The notes under the pieces were generated by a model. The model was not told the DNA's origin. It searched no databases and worked only from the letters and a program-made list of their open reading frames with translations. From assembly GCA_963555835.3 (NCBI GenBank), contig CAUVWZ020000002.1, positions 868,001 to 932,000 on the forward strand: a DNA stretch of 64,000 nucleotides. Reading direction: 5' to 3'. The stretch comes from JAPUME01 sp027294185 (GTDB lineage: Bacteria > Acidobacteriota > Terriglobia > UBA7540 > JAPUME01). Positions 16,752-26,027 of the stretch are shown piece after piece. Each line of letters begins with the position of its first letter. The stretch's first letter is position 1. Both the position numbers and the translations under genes were made by a program.

Positions 16752-17895
16752 CTCTCAACCCAACTCCTCCGATTCCACGGGACTTGAGGGCACCGTGCGG
16801 GCCGAGAATCAGCCTGTTCCCGAGACCCGGCCCGAAGATGCCTCCCGGGTTTCGAACGAAGAGGCCGACGACTTCCAAACCTACCCTTCCGAGGAGTATT
16901 GGGAGGACGACTACGGCGAAGATCAACGCGAGGTCTCACCACCGCCCCCCGAAAGCCCGACGACGAAGGTTTTGGCAATAGCCAGTACACAGGGGCAGAG
17001 TGCAACTGCCGGCGTCGGTGTAGAGGAGTCGCCCCCAGCGCCCCCGACTGAGGCCCAAACCAAAGGCCCCGGGGGAGGAGGCGGGAAGCCGCCCTCCGGA
17101 GGCAAGGGAGGCGGGTCGGGCAGGGGCGGAGGGACCATCGGCGGGCAGATGTCCTTCCTCGAGCACCTGGAAGAACTTCGCCAGCGGCTGGTCTACGCGG
17201 TTCTATGGATCATCGTGGCCTTCCTTTTCTGCTTTTACTTCCACGAGCAGATCTACGACTTTCTGGCGGTCCCCGTTAGGGATGCGCTTCGCAGCTTCAA
17301 TCCGGAGTATGACCGGCTGGTTTATACGAATCCCATGGAGCCCTTCAACATATATTTGAAGGTCTCCTTTGTGGCCGCCATTTTCGTGTCCTCTCCCCTG
17401 ATTATGTATCAGTTGTGGCTGTTCGTTTCGCCGGGGCTCTATCGCCACGAGAAACGATACGTGCTGCCCTTCGTCACGCTGACCTCGGGGTTGTTCATGT
17501 CGGGAGGGTATTTTGCCTACCGGGTGGTTTTGCCGCCTGTCTTCCAGTTCCTTTTTGAATTCGGAGGCGAGTTGCAGCCCTTCATCCACATCAACGAGTA
17601 CTTCAGCCTGGCGAGCACGCTGCTGGTAGGCATGGGCCTGGTCTTCGAACTTCCGGTGATCATCCTGATCCTTTCCATCTTTGGGATCGTCACACCCAGG
17701 TTCCTGCTGAAAAATATCCGCTATGCCATTCTGATCATCGCCATCCTGGCGGCAGCCCTGGCGCCGACGCCCGACTGGGTCACGCTGATGCTCTTCTCTC
17801 TTCCCATGCTGGGCCTCTACTTTTTGAGCATCGGCCTCTGCTTCCTGGTCCAGCTTCGCCGCAAGAAGAAGTCTTCTCAGGAAGGGTCAAAGTAG
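16693..17895 (+). CDS. tatC: Sec-independent translocase protein TatC with long N-terminal extension
   Basis: A 400-residue protein. Residues 1-150 are Pro/Ser/Thr/Gly-rich and probably disordered. The rest is a normal six-helix TatC: MSFLEHLEELRQRLVYAVLW at about 153, the Glu-containing NPMEPFNIYLK loop, SPLIMYQLWLFVSPGLYRHEKRY, and helices ending in LMLFSLPMLGLYFLSIGLC. TatC binds the twin-arginine signal. The chosen ATG at 16693 overlaps the TatA-type gene by 59 bases. An internal ATG at 17149 would give a standard-length TatC, so the extension might not be translated. Tat substrates in this window include the enolase-like protein and, possibly, the aconitase. Confidence 0.9.
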   Translation: MATSNQNPPTKKKSQNTATNSQPNSSDSTGLEGTVRAENQPVPETRPEDASRVSNEEADDFQTYPSEEYWEDDYGEDQREVSPPPPESPTTKVLAIASTQGQSATAGVGVEESPPAPPTEAQTKGPGGGGGKPPSGGKGGGSGRGGGTIGGQMSFLEHLEELRQRLVYAVLWIIVAFLFCFYFHEQIYDFLAVPVRDALRSFNPEYDRLVYTNPMEPFNIYLKVSFVAAIFVSSPLIMYQLWLFVSPGLYRHEKRYVLPFVTLTSGLFMSGGYFAYRVVLPPVFQFLFEFGGELQPFIHINEYFSLASTLLVGMGLVFELPVIILILSIFGIVTPRFLLKNIRYAILIIAILAAALAPTPDWVTLMLFSLPMLGLYFLSIGLCFLVQLRRKKKSSQEGSK

Positions 17896-17914
17896 CGCCT
17901 GGCGCGGAACGCAA

Positions 17915-18835
17915 ATGATCAAGCCTTCGATTCTCGCCACCTGTCTTGCGCTGGCATCGCTTGCCGGGGCCGGTTGTGCCCAGGGCCAGGAACATTCCAT
18001 CGTGAATGAAAATCTGAATGCGGGACGGGCCTATGCAGACATAAAGCACCTGGTGGGCTTCGGTCCGCGCCCGGCCGGCTCAGCGAGCCTGGAAAATGCC
18101 CGTCGCTGGATCAAGACAGAGCTCCGTGAGGCCGGCTGCAGCGTCGAAGAAGATCGTTTCACAGCGGCCACGCCGCTCGGGACCATCCCCATGGTGAACC
18201 TGATCGGGAAAATTCCCGGCCGTGAGAGCAAGGTGGTTGTCCTGGCCGCGCACTACGATACCAAACGATTCGCTACGTTTTCTTTTGTCGGTGCGAATGA
18301 CAGCGCATCGGGAGTCAGCCTGGTCCTTGAGTTGGCGCGCGCGCTGGCAAGCAGGAAAAACCGATTCACCTATTGGCTGGTCTTCTTCGACGGCGAAGAG
18401 GCCATCCAAAACTGGACACCGACCGACGGACTCTACGGGAGCCGCCACATGGTCGAAAAACTCACCGCCGCGGGTGAGTTGGGTCAGATTCATGCTCTGA
18501 TCCTGCTCGATATGATCGGCGATGCCCAGCTCAACATCCTGCGCGACCAGAACTCCACTCCCTGGCTGAACGATCTGGTCTGGGATACGGCGAAAAAACT
18601 CGGGTACGAGGCGAATTTCACGGATCAGCGAACCGAAATCACGGACGACCATTACCCTTTTATCCAGGCCGGGGTTTCCGCCATGGACCTCATCGATTTC
18701 GACTACGGCCCGGGACACCGGTACTGGCACTCCGCCGAAGACACCGTCGACAAGCTCAGCCCTCGCAGCCTCGCCATTGTCGGCAGCGTCGTACTCGCTT
18801 CCCTTCGCCGCATGGAAGCGCAGCAAACGGACTGA
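17915..18835 (+). CDS. M28-family zinc peptidase / glutaminyl cyclase-like lipoprotein
   Basis: A 306-residue exported protein. The lipobox LAGAGC near residue 20 predicts a lipid-anchored product. The M28 zinc site is visible in order: AAHYDTK (His, Asp), GANDSASG (bridging Asp), DGEEA (catalytic and ligand Glu), LDMIGD (Asp) and YWHSAEDT (His). The NWTPTDGLYGSRHM segment resembles animal-type glutaminyl-peptide cyclotransferases, so it may cyclise N-terminal Gln rather than act as an aminopeptidase. It follows tatC by about 20 bp and could be read through from it. Confidence 0.8.
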   Translation: MIKPSILATCLALASLAGAGCAQGQEHSIVNENLNAGRAYADIKHLVGFGPRPAGSASLENARRWIKTELREAGCSVEEDRFTAATPLGTIPMVNLIGKIPGRESKVVVLAAHYDTKRFATFSFVGANDSASGVSLVLELARALASRKNRFTYWLVFFDGEEAIQNWTPTDGLYGSRHMVEKLTAAGELGQIHALILLDMIGDAQLNILRDQNSTPWLNDLVWDTAKKLGYEANFTDQRTEITDDHYPFIQAGVSAMDLIDFDYGPGHRYWHSAEDTVDKLSPRSLAIVGSVVLASLRRMEAQQTD

Positions 18836-18950
18836 CGCGCCGCAGACTCGTCGAACCCAGACAAAATAATTCGCAAGACCAGGGAAGCCTACCCTCGATT
18901 TCATTCCAAGTGCGGGCGAAGTGCGGGGAGTTTTCCGGCAAGGTAAAGGT

Positions 18951-20600
18951 TCAGGCGAAACGGACGGGCGAGTCTTTGCAAATGAAGGAATGCTTCGGTT
19001 TTTCTAATTCCGCTTTCAAGAGGAAATCGGAGCGGTAGTGGGCGCCCACGCTCTCCCGGCGAGCCAGGGCGGACCGGGCGATGAGGTCGGCCACCTGATG
19101 GATATTCCGCAGCTCCAGTTCCCGGCGGTTGGTTCGATGAGGAGGGGGAGGCGTATGCTCCCGCAATCGCTCCACCGCAGCCTCCAACTCCTTACCGTGT
19201 CGCACAATTCCCACCTTTCGCCAAAGCAGGTCGCGAATCTCCTCGATTCGCTTTGCCAAATCCGCTTTACCCAGGCACGCTTCGGGGCTGGCTGCGGTAA
19301 GATCTCTTTCCTGAGCTGACGCCTGTTTCCGGGCTCGGCCGGTTTTCCCGGATTCAGCGGAACTCTTCGCGTCGGTTGCGGCAGACGGCGACGGCGCGCA
19401 CGACGAGTCGGAAGCCATACAAGCGCCCACGCGCGCGCCAAAGACCAAACCTTCGAGCAGCGAATTGCTGGCCAGACGGTTCGCCCCGTGAACCCCGTTC
19501 GCGGCTACTTCCCCGGCCGCATAAAGTCCCGGCAGGCTCGACCGCCCCTCCAGGTCGGTATGCACGCCGCCCATGGCATAGTGCGCTGCCGGCAACACGG
19601 GAATCAGATCGGCGGTGATATCGATATTGCAGCTCAAACAGGTTTCATAAATCCGAGGGAACCGCTTGCGAACGCGGCCGGGATCGAGTCCCGTCAGATC
19701 CAGGTAGACGAATTCCGAACGCAGTCGGCGCGTCTCGGTGACAATGGCACGTGAGACAACGTCGCGCGGGGCCAGATCCGCTCCTTCATGGTAATGAGGC
19801 ATGAAACGCTCAAGCTCCAGGTTTCGAAGCACGGCTCCCTCACCTCGCAGCGCTTCCGACAGAAGGAATCGCGGCGCCCCTTTCTGGTATAGGACAGTGG
19901 GATGAAACTGGACGAACTCCATGTCGCTGACCACGGCGCCGGCGCGGTAGGCGAGAGCCACTCCGTCGCCTGAGGCCACCAACGGGTTGGTCGTCTCCCG
20001 ATACACCTGCCCCAAACCTCCCGTGGCCAGCAGGATTCGCCGCGTACGGACCCTCCGAACCCCTTTTTTCGCTTCGTCCAGAAACTCGACACCTTCCACC
20101 CTGCCGCCGCTCCCGCACAGGTCCACGACGAAAGCGAAGGGCCGCAACTCGATATTCTTTAGCATCCCGGCCTTGGCCAGCAAGGCGCGCATGATCTCGT
20201 GACCGGTGGAGTCGCCGCGCGAATGGAGCACTCGGCAGCGGCTGTGCGCCCCCTCTCTCGCAAAAGCAAGCCGCGTTCCCTTCCGGTCAAACTGTGTGCC
20301 CCACTCGATCAACTGGTTGATCAAGCGTGGTCCTTCTTCGACGAGGATCTTCACCGCCTCTTCGTTGCAGAGACCGTCGCCGGCCTTGAGCGTGTCATGA
20401 AGATGGAGGGAAACTTCATCTTCTTCGCTCAGCGCCACCGCCACGCCTCCCTGAGCATATTCGGTGTTCGATTCGCGAGGCTTTGACTTGGTAAGGACGA
20501 GCACCTTGCCTGTTGCGGCCAGCTCAATCGCCGCCCGCAACCCGGCAATCCCACTGCCGATGACCAGAAAATCAGGCCGTAGCTCGCTTGTGCTTTTCAT
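18951..20600 (-). CDS. nadB: L-aspartate oxidase
   Basis: A 549-residue FAD enzyme that oxidises L-aspartate to iminoaspartate, the first step of NAD synthesis. The FAD-binding motif VIGSGIAGLRAAIELA is near residue 13, followed by NTEYAQGGVAVAL, HSRGDSTGHEI, VQFHPTVLY, LAPRDVVSRAI and the C-terminal FAD motif GLYAAGEVAANGVHGANRL. A Ser/Ala/Lys-rich linker of about 50 residues near 420-470 separates the C-terminal helical domain and is longer than usual. The ATG at 20600 is chosen because the alignable protein starts there; upstream frame lies antisense to deoC. nadA and nadC are not nearby. Confidence 0.9.
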   Translation of the reverse strand: MKSTSELRPDFLVIGSGIAGLRAAIELAATGKVLVLTKSKPRESNTEYAQGGVAVALSEEDEVSLHLHDTLKAGDGLCNEEAVKILVEEGPRLINQLIEWGTQFDRKGTRLAFAREGAHSRCRVLHSRGDSTGHEIMRALLAKAGMLKNIELRPFAFVVDLCGSGGRVEGVEFLDEAKKGVRRVRTRRILLATGGLGQVYRETTNPLVASGDGVALAYRAGAVVSDMEFVQFHPTVLYQKGAPRFLLSEALRGEGAVLRNLELERFMPHYHEGADLAPRDVVSRAIVTETRRLRSEFVYLDLTGLDPGRVRKRFPRIYETCLSCNIDITADLIPVLPAAHYAMGGVHTDLEGRSSLPGLYAAGEVAANGVHGANRLASNSLLEGLVFGARVGACMASDSSCAPSPSAATDAKSSAESGKTGRARKQASAQERDLTAASPEACLGKADLAKRIEEIRDLLWRKVGIVRHGKELEAAVERLREHTPPPPHRTNRRELELRNIHQVADLIARSALARRESVGAHYRSDFLLKAELEKPKHSFICKDSPVRFA

Positions 20601-20726
20601 AGATACCCGTAAGTTCATCATACATGCGGGTAGAGGGGTCCGCAACTTTCCGCCGGCTTCGCTCGCCGAACGCCGAATGGTGTATGATTCTTTGACAAAT
20701 TTCTTTCCCGACCAGGAGCGATATCC

Positions 20727-21455
20727 ATGAAAGATCGCACTCCATCGATCACTCCATCGATTGCTAAAATGATTGACCACTCTCTGCTTCACCCCACGCT
20801 CACCGATCAGGATATGGCCCGGGGATGTGAGGTGGGAAAGAAGTACGGAGTGGCCGCCGTGGTCGTCAAACCCTACGCGGTAGGAATGGCCGCCGAGATT
20901 TTGAAAGGCACCGATGTTGCCGTCTGCACCGTGGTCGGTTTTCCCCATGGCAGCAGCCGGATTGAAGTCAAGGTCGCGGAGGCGAAACTTGCCTGCAGGG
21001 ACGGCGCAACCGAGCTGGATATGGTGGTCAATCTCGGCAAGGCATTAAGCGGCGATTGGGACTATGTCGAGCGCGAGCTCAAAGCCGTGGCAGAGGCAGC
21101 TCACCGCGCGGGTGCAATTCTGAAGGTGATTTTTGAGAACGATTTTATCGACGCCGATGAGATAAAAATAAAATTGTGCCGTGCCTGTGAGAGGGCAGGA
21201 GCGGACTTTGTAAAAACCTCCACGGGATTCGGTTTCGTACAGGGCGATGATGGGAAATACTCCTACCGAGGAGCAAGGGAGGCCGACCTTCGGCTGATGC
21301 GGGAAAACTGCTCCCAACGCGTTCAGGTGAAAGCTGCCGGCAAAGTCCGAACCCTGGACGATGTTTTGAAGGTTCGCGCACTCGGCGTGACGCGAGTCGG
21401 CGCCACCGCTACGGAAGCCATCCTGACCGAAGCGGAGAAAAGAGGGCTGGAATAA
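20727..21455 (+). CDS. deoC: deoxyribose-phosphate aldolase
   Basis: A 242-residue class I aldolase that splits 2-deoxyribose 5-phosphate into glyceraldehyde 3-phosphate and acetaldehyde. IDHSLLHPTLT opens the barrel. VCTVVGFPHG and ELDMVVNLG (Asp) follow, then DFVKTSTGF with the Schiff-base lysine, and QVKAAGKVRT with the second active-site lysine (usually VKASGGIRT). Length is typical. AGGAG lies before the ATG. It diverges from nadB. It serves nucleoside salvage; no pyrimidine phosphorylase gene is adjacent. Confidence 0.92.
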   Translation: MKDRTPSITPSIAKMIDHSLLHPTLTDQDMARGCEVGKKYGVAAVVVKPYAVGMAAEILKGTDVAVCTVVGFPHGSSRIEVKVAEAKLACRDGATELDMVVNLGKALSGDWDYVERELKAVAEAAHRAGAILKVIFENDFIDADEIKIKLCRACERAGADFVKTSTGFGFVQGDDGKYSYRGAREADLRLMRENCSQRVQVKAAGKVRTLDDVLKVRALGVTRVGATATEAILTEAEKRGLE

Positions 21456-21495
21456 GAGTTTTCCCTGTCCACTGTCCACTGTCAGCCGCGGGCAC

Positions 21496-21924
21496 TTACC
21501 GACTCCACTCAGCCTGCAAACTCTCAGGTTGAAACGTGTAGCACCACGCCTCTCCTTCGAGAACCGTTTCCCCGTCCTGTCTCCTCACCTTAATCCGGAG
21601 ATGGGTCACGGGCTTGGTCGCATGGACTTTGAGAATTTCCGCCTCAGCGGTTACCGTGTCGCCGATATAGACCGGCGCGGTGAATTTCCAGTTCTGGCTG
21701 AGAAAAACCGTGCCCGGCCCCGGCATCTCATTCGCCACCAGGGCGTGCAAAACCCCCGTCTTCAATCCGCCCTGCACGACTAATCTCTTGAACTTTGTTT
21801 TTGCCGCGAAGGCCGCATCGAAATGCAGCGGATTGTGGTCCCCGCTGATGTCCGCGTAATTTTTAACGTGCTTCTCCGTAAAAGTTGCGCTTCGCGTGGC
21901 TTTCTGTCCAATATGAAGATTCAC
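21496..21924 (-). CDS. MaoC-like (R)-specific enoyl-CoA hydratase
   Basis: A 142-residue hot-dog-fold protein with the hydratase-2 motif YADISGDHNPLH at residues 23-34 (catalytic Asp and His) and the GDTVTAEAEI strand typical of MaoC dehydratases. It would hydrate trans-2-enoyl-CoA to (R)-3-hydroxyacyl-CoA, feeding fatty-acid or polyester metabolism. It is a stand-alone gene converging on deoC. The ribosome site GGGAAG is slightly far from the ATG. Confidence 0.8.
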   Translation of the reverse strand: MNLHIGQKATRSATFTEKHVKNYADISGDHNPLHFDAAFAAKTKFKRLVVQGGLKTGVLHALVANEMPGPGTVFLSQNWKFTAPVYIGDTVTAEAEILKVHATKPVTHLRIKVRRQDGETVLEGEAWCYTFQPESLQAEWSR

Positions 21925-22047
21925 AGGACTTCCCTTCCATGACCGACCTTGCAGGCAGCTTGCCCGTTCTTCGGCATCATGTTAAACATAGATGTTTCGG
22001 ATATCCGAAAAATTCGATTCCGACTTCGACTTCCACGAGGACACCGC

Positions 22048-23133
22048 GTGATTCAACTCCGAGTGCAAACCGGGACCTCATCTTACACGATCTCGGTAGG
22101 AAACCGCGCCTGGCAGGAGGTGGGCCGTTTCTGCCGCCGCGAGAAGTACTCCTCGGTATTCATCGTCACCGAGTCCCGCATCTGGCGGGCGTGGGGCAGG
22201 AAGTTCCTGCAGGCGACCGGGCTTCACTCCGCATCGGTCATTTTAGTTCCGCCGGGTGAGCGGTCGAAATCTCTTGCCGGGGTCAAGGCGCTGGCCCAGA
22301 AGCTCGTCAAGCGCCGCGCCGACCGCGAGTCGGCCATCGTCGTGCTGGGCGGAGGTGTGGTCGGCGACCTGGCCGGTTTCGTCGCCTCCATCTACATGCG
22401 CGGCATCGACACGATTCAAGCGCCTACAACCATGGTGGCACAAATCGACAGCGCCATCGGCGGCAAGACCGGAGTCAACCTGCCGGAGGCAAAAAACATG
22501 CTGGGCACCCTGACGCCGCCCCGGCTGGTAGCGGCAAACCCGGAGGTGCTCGGTTCGCTCTCACCCCGCGCCTACCGTTCCGGCCTCTACGAAGCGGTCA
22601 AGCACGGCATCATTCAAGATCCACGGCTGTTCCACTTCATCCGAGAGAATCTGAAACCCGTTCTGGCACAGGATCCGAAAATCATGGATCGACTGATTGC
22701 GTGGGCGGCGGGGGTAAAGGTTCGTGTGGTAAACCGGGACGAGCGGGAATCGGACCTCCGCCGCATCCTGAACTTCGGCCACACGCTGGGTCATGCCCTG
22801 GAGGCGGCCACTCACTACCGCCGTTTCCTGCACGGAGAAGCGGTCGGATGGGGGATGCTGCTCGCCAACCGCATTGCCGAAGAGAAAAAAATGCTTCCGC
22901 CCACGGAGGCAAGAAAGATAGAAGAATTGATCTGCTCCGTCGGGCCTCTCCCTTCGCTTCAAGGAATCACCTCGAGGCAACTGGTGGCCCTTCTCGGCCG
23001 CGACAAGAAGACCGTCCGCGGGGTCGTCCACTGGATTCTCTCCGAGCGAATCGGCTCGGTACGCATCGCCACGCGCGTGGCGAATACGCTGATTGAAAAA
23101 GCTTTTCGCGACGTAGCGCGCCTTCCCGTATGA
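22048..23133 (+). CDS. aroB: 3-dehydroquinate synthase
   Basis: A 361-residue NAD- and metal-dependent cyclase, second step of the shikimate pathway. The NAD loop VVLGGGVVGDLAGFVAS, the MRGIDTIQAPTT segment, DSAIGGKTGVNLP and the metal ligands in NFGHTLGHALE and FLHGEAVGWG are all present. I favour a GTG start at 22048, with GAGG about 8 bases upstream, which gives the normal family length; in-frame ATGs at 21949 and 21979 would add 23-33 atypical residues. The stop overlaps the menaquinone methyltransferase start by 4 bases, so the two are translationally coupled. Confidence 0.9.
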   Translation: MIQLRVQTGTSSYTISVGNRAWQEVGRFCRREKYSSVFIVTESRIWRAWGRKFLQATGLHSASVILVPPGERSKSLAGVKALAQKLVKRRADRESAIVVLGGGVVGDLAGFVASIYMRGIDTIQAPTTMVAQIDSAIGGKTGVNLPEAKNMLGTLTPPRLVAANPEVLGSLSPRAYRSGLYEAVKHGIIQDPRLFHFIRENLKPVLAQDPKIMDRLIAWAAGVKVRVVNRDERESDLRRILNFGHTLGHALEAATHYRRFLHGEAVGWGMLLANRIAEEKKMLPPTEARKIEELICSVGPLPSLQGITSRQLVALLGRDKKTVRGVVHWILSERIGSVRIATRVANTLIEKAFRDVARLPV

Positions 23134-23891
23134 GCATCGCACCCACTCCTTCTCCCTCCCACGACCCGGCCCAATCTCCGGAAGAACGAAAGGAAGCGGC
23201 GAAACGGGTCGGACGAATGTTCGGAAGCATCGCTCACCGTTACGATCTTCTCAATCACCTGCTCTCTTTCGGAACGGATTACTACTGGCGCTGGGTGGCG
23301 GCGCGAGAGCTTGGAGGTGTCCTTTCCCGGCCCGGCTGCCGAATACTCGACCTGTGCGCGGGCACGGGTGACCTGGCGCTGGTCCTGAAACGGCGGACGC
23401 CGTCTGAGGTTGTGGCCGCCGACTTCTGCCATCCGATGCTCACAATCGCTCGTGAGAAATTCCGCCGCGCCCGCCTGCCGATTTCAACCACCGAAGCCGA
23501 CGCCCTGGCGCTTCCCTTCGCCTCAGAAAGTTTCGACCTGGTGGCGCTGGCTTTCGGATTCCGCAATCTCGTGCATCATGAAACCGCTCTCTCAGAAATC
23601 CGCCGGGTTCTCAAGCCGGGCGGCGAGATAGCCATTCTGGAATTTTCTCAGGTTCGCGGCGCTCTGTTCGGACCGCTATTCCGGTTCTATTTTCGCTCCG
23701 TGCTTCCGAAGCTCGGCAGTCTGATTTCCGGAGTGCGTGGGCCCTACCAATATCTTCCCGCCTCCGTTTCGCGTTTTCTGGAACGGGAATCCCTTTCGCA
23801 GACCATGAGGGAGTGTGGATTCGAATCGGTCGCACACCGCGATCTCACCGGCGGCGTGGTCACGCTTCATCGCGGCACGAGGCCCATCTGA
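23130..23891 (+). CDS. ubiE: demethylmenaquinone/ubiquinone methyltransferase
   Basis: A 253-residue SAM-dependent C-methyltransferase that methylates demethylmenaquinone (or the ubiquinone precursor) in quinone synthesis. Signature stretches are VGRMFGSIAHRYDLLNHLLS at about 27-46, ILDLCAGTGDLAL (SAM motif), VALAFGFRNL, and FGPLFRFYFRSVLPKLGSLI near the end. A proline-rich extension of about 20 residues precedes the core. It overlaps aroB by ATGA, linking chorismate supply and quinone synthesis in one operon. Acidobacteria use menaquinone, so the menG role is more likely. Confidence 0.9.
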   Translation: MSIAPTPSPSHDPAQSPEERKEAAKRVGRMFGSIAHRYDLLNHLLSFGTDYYWRWVAARELGGVLSRPGCRILDLCAGTGDLALVLKRRTPSEVVAADFCHPMLTIAREKFRRARLPISTTEADALALPFASESFDLVALAFGFRNLVHHETALSEIRRVLKPGGEIAILEFSQVRGALFGPLFRFYFRSVLPKLGSLISGVRGPYQYLPASVSRFLERESLSQTMRECGFESVAHRDLTGGVVTLHRGTRPI

Positions 23892-24036
23892 AGCTTCAAA
23901 ACTTCGCTTTGGGCAAACAGATTTCTACTGGGCGATTGACAATTGACAATTGACAATCGACACCGAACAAGGGAGTTCCTGCCTGAGGGTGGGAGATGAG
24001 AGAATCTCGGCTCGAGGTTGAAAAAGAGGGTCCCGC

Positions 24037-24984
24037 CTATTCCGGCTCGCTCCAAGCCCTGGGGAGACCCGTGGCTCGGAAGTCCTCCATCAGTTCATCC
24101 AGGTCCTCTTCGGCCTGGGTGATGACGACCTGGTGCCGTTCGACCGCCATTCGCCTGCTTTCGATGCCGGCCTGATGCTGCCTTAAACGTTCGGCCGGGT
24201 CGGGGATGCGCGCTGCGGCCGTCATGGTGAGCATTAATTCATCTTCAAGCAATGCCTGGTCGCGCCTGGCCTCTTCGACCTTTGCGCGAGCCGCCGTAAA
24301 ACGGTCTCTCCAGTAATCCTCGTCCTGAGGAAGCTCGTTGGGATTCACTTTCGGAGCGGAGGCGGCGGCGGCCGTGCGTGCGGTGACGGGGGCCCGGGGC
24401 GAGGTCCTCGACCAGCCGAAGTTGCCTCGAGCACGGCGGAGTTCATCTTCCAGGTCCCGAATAGCTTTCTGGTGGCGGACGACTTCCTGCTCCTTCTCGC
24501 GAATCTCCTCGGCCACGCCTGTGACGTTGCTGCGGGTGTATTCCTGCATGAGAGTCCGGGTCGGGTCGCTCGAATACTGAACCTGATTGATCTGCAACTT
24601 ATCCTTGAGGACGGAAAGTTCTCTCTGGCTGCGCTCCAGATAATAACGCGCATGGCCAAAGCGATCGCGCCACTGCTCTTCCTCGCTCAACTGCTCGCCG
24701 CCTTCCGCAGTTGCAGTTGCGGGGGCTAGGACGCGGGCGCCGGCTTCGGGATTGTGCGGGTCGATGGATGATTCGCCGGGGATGACCACACGGCGCAAAT
24801 CAATGTCTTCATTGGTGAAAACTTTGCGTGGGGAGGCAGGGCTGCGTTTCTCCGTGCGTTCTTTGCGATTCTTGCGCGCAACGTCCCCCAATGATTGGCC
24901 CTGCGCCTGCGTCAACCCGGCAGGCAGCAATGCCACGAGGAGGATCCAAACGCTTCGAGCAAAAAGATTCACCATAAATCTCAT
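24037..24984 (-). CDS. secreted coiled-coil protein of unknown function
   Basis: A 315-residue protein with a signal peptide (FARSVWILLVALLPAGLTQAQG) and long charged helices. Two related segments, EEQWRDRFGHARYYLERSQ near residue 100 and EDYWRDRFTAARAKVEEAR near 220, point to an internal duplication of a coiled-coil hairpin. A Pro/Ala linker lies between. The ATG at 24984 has GGGGGTG upstream and is preferred to one at 25056. No family name is recognised. It probably acts in the periplasm or at the envelope. An intrinsic terminator upstream separates it from the PAS gene. Confidence 0.65.
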   Translation of the reverse strand: MRFMVNLFARSVWILLVALLPAGLTQAQGQSLGDVARKNRKERTEKRSPASPRKVFTNEDIDLRRVVIPGESSIDPHNPEAGARVLAPATATAEGGEQLSEEEQWRDRFGHARYYLERSQRELSVLKDKLQINQVQYSSDPTRTLMQEYTRSNVTGVAEEIREKEQEVVRHQKAIRDLEDELRRARGNFGWSRTSPRAPVTARTAAAASAPKVNPNELPQDEDYWRDRFTAARAKVEEARRDQALLEDELMLTMTAAARIPDPAERLRQHQAGIESRRMAVERHQVVITQAEEDLDELMEDFRATGLPRAWSEPE

Positions 24985-25084
24985 GTCACACACCCCCTGG
25001 CTTTCGGTTTCAGTGTATGCCCCCAAAGGGCGATAATCAAGCGTAAGGCCCGACATCGTGTGCCTGAAAAGCCCGCTAATCCTG

Positions 25085-25109
25085 AAAAAAAGCGGCCTTT
25101 CGGCCGTTT
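25085..25109 (-). terminator. intrinsic terminator after the PAS-domain gene
   Basis: Read on the minus strand: CGGCC, loop GAAA, GGCCG, then C and a run of seven T. It lies about 40 bp past the stop of the PAS-domain gene, a textbook rho-independent terminator. Confidence 0.8.
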
Positions 25110-25149
25110 CCCATTTATTTAGATGCTTGCGGCAACGGGCGGGTTGTTA

Positions 25150-25761
25150 CTATGCACTGGGGCGCGATTCATTCAAAAGGCACACGACAGACACGGTTTC
25201 ACCCGACGAGTTTTGGACGGGCACAACGCTCACCCGAAGATTATGATTCTCGCCGTCGGTCGACTCGTAGGGCAGATTCTCCTGCCGCTGGGCCTCACCG
25301 CTCGAAAGGCAATCAGAAATCATTCCCGCCAGATGAGAGTCAGCGCCCAGCACCTCCGGGTAGCGGCGGCGGGCAATAGTATCGACGCCCAGCAGCGTGC
25401 GTGCGGCGGGATTGGCGCGCACCAGGAAGCCGTCGCTGCTAAAGACCAGCACGCCGGCCGACATCTCCTGAAAAATCGTCTGCTGGATTCGCTCCTGTTC
25501 GGCGGCCAGTTTTAGAGCGAGGCGGGATTCTTCAATCTTCACGTCCTGTGCCTTCACGCGAAGGGTCATTCCCTGCACGGTGGAGAACATGAACTCCGAG
25601 GCCGAGCGCGTCCCCCGGGTGCGGGGGGAGGAGGCATCCTCGCCTTCCCTCCCCTGCCGTATGAGCTTGTGAATCGCGTACAGGGCGACCCCCACCAGGC
25701 CCACCACCACAATCAGGCCCGCGACGAATGGAATCATTTGTGAGAAGGAGATGTTTTGCAA
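25150..25761 (-). CDS. membrane-anchored PAS-domain protein
   Basis: A 203-residue protein with one N-terminal membrane helix (MIPFVAGLIVVVGLVGVALYAI), a charged linker and coiled coil (about residues 60-95), and a C-terminal PAS domain: IFQEMSAGVLVFSSDGFLVRANPAARTLLGV, ending in VSVVPVQNSSGETVSVVCLL. No kinase, cyclase or regulator output domain follows, so it may be a sensor half that works with a partner. The predicted start is a TTG at 25761; an ATG at 25737 is also possible. It ends at a clear intrinsic terminator. Confidence 0.65.
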   Translation of the reverse strand: MQNISFSQMIPFVAGLIVVVGLVGVALYAIHKLIRQGREGEDASSPRTRGTRSASEFMFSTVQGMTLRVKAQDVKIEESRLALKLAAEQERIQQTIFQEMSAGVLVFSSDGFLVRANPAARTLLGVDTIARRRYPEVLGADSHLAGMISDCLSSGEAQRQENLPYESTDGENHNLRVSVVPVQNSSGETVSVVCLLNESRPSA

Positions 25762-25889
25762 ATCGTGTACGACACCAACGAATTAACTTTTGACTATATG
25801 ATTATTGTGTTTGCCGATCTACCACTTCAGAGGCTAAAGCCTTCGAGTGTCGTGTAACCCAAGTAGGTGACACATTGTCTTCGGAGTCA

Positions 25890-25980
25890 TGTCATGCTGA
25901 GAGCAGCGAAGCATCTCGCCTGCACCGTGGGCCTTCGAGAGCAAGATTCTTCGCCCGCCGCGGCGGGCTCAGAATGACGG
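25890..25980. repeat. REP/MITE-like palindromic element, copy 2
   Basis: Starts TGTCATGCTGAGAGCAGCGA and ends with GGCTCAGAATGACG; the internal block AGATTCTTCGCCCGCCGCGG matches copy 1 at 14495-14584. It fills most of the gap between the PAS and prepilin peptidase genes. Confidence 0.7.
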
Positions 25981-26027
25981 CACACGCGCGTCGGATCTCT
26001 TTCTTCATTAACGCGACTCCAGCCGGA

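Noticed and set aside
20601..20948. N-terminal extension of NadB
   Set aside because: It is antisense to the deoC start region and has no homology; family length fits a start at 20600.
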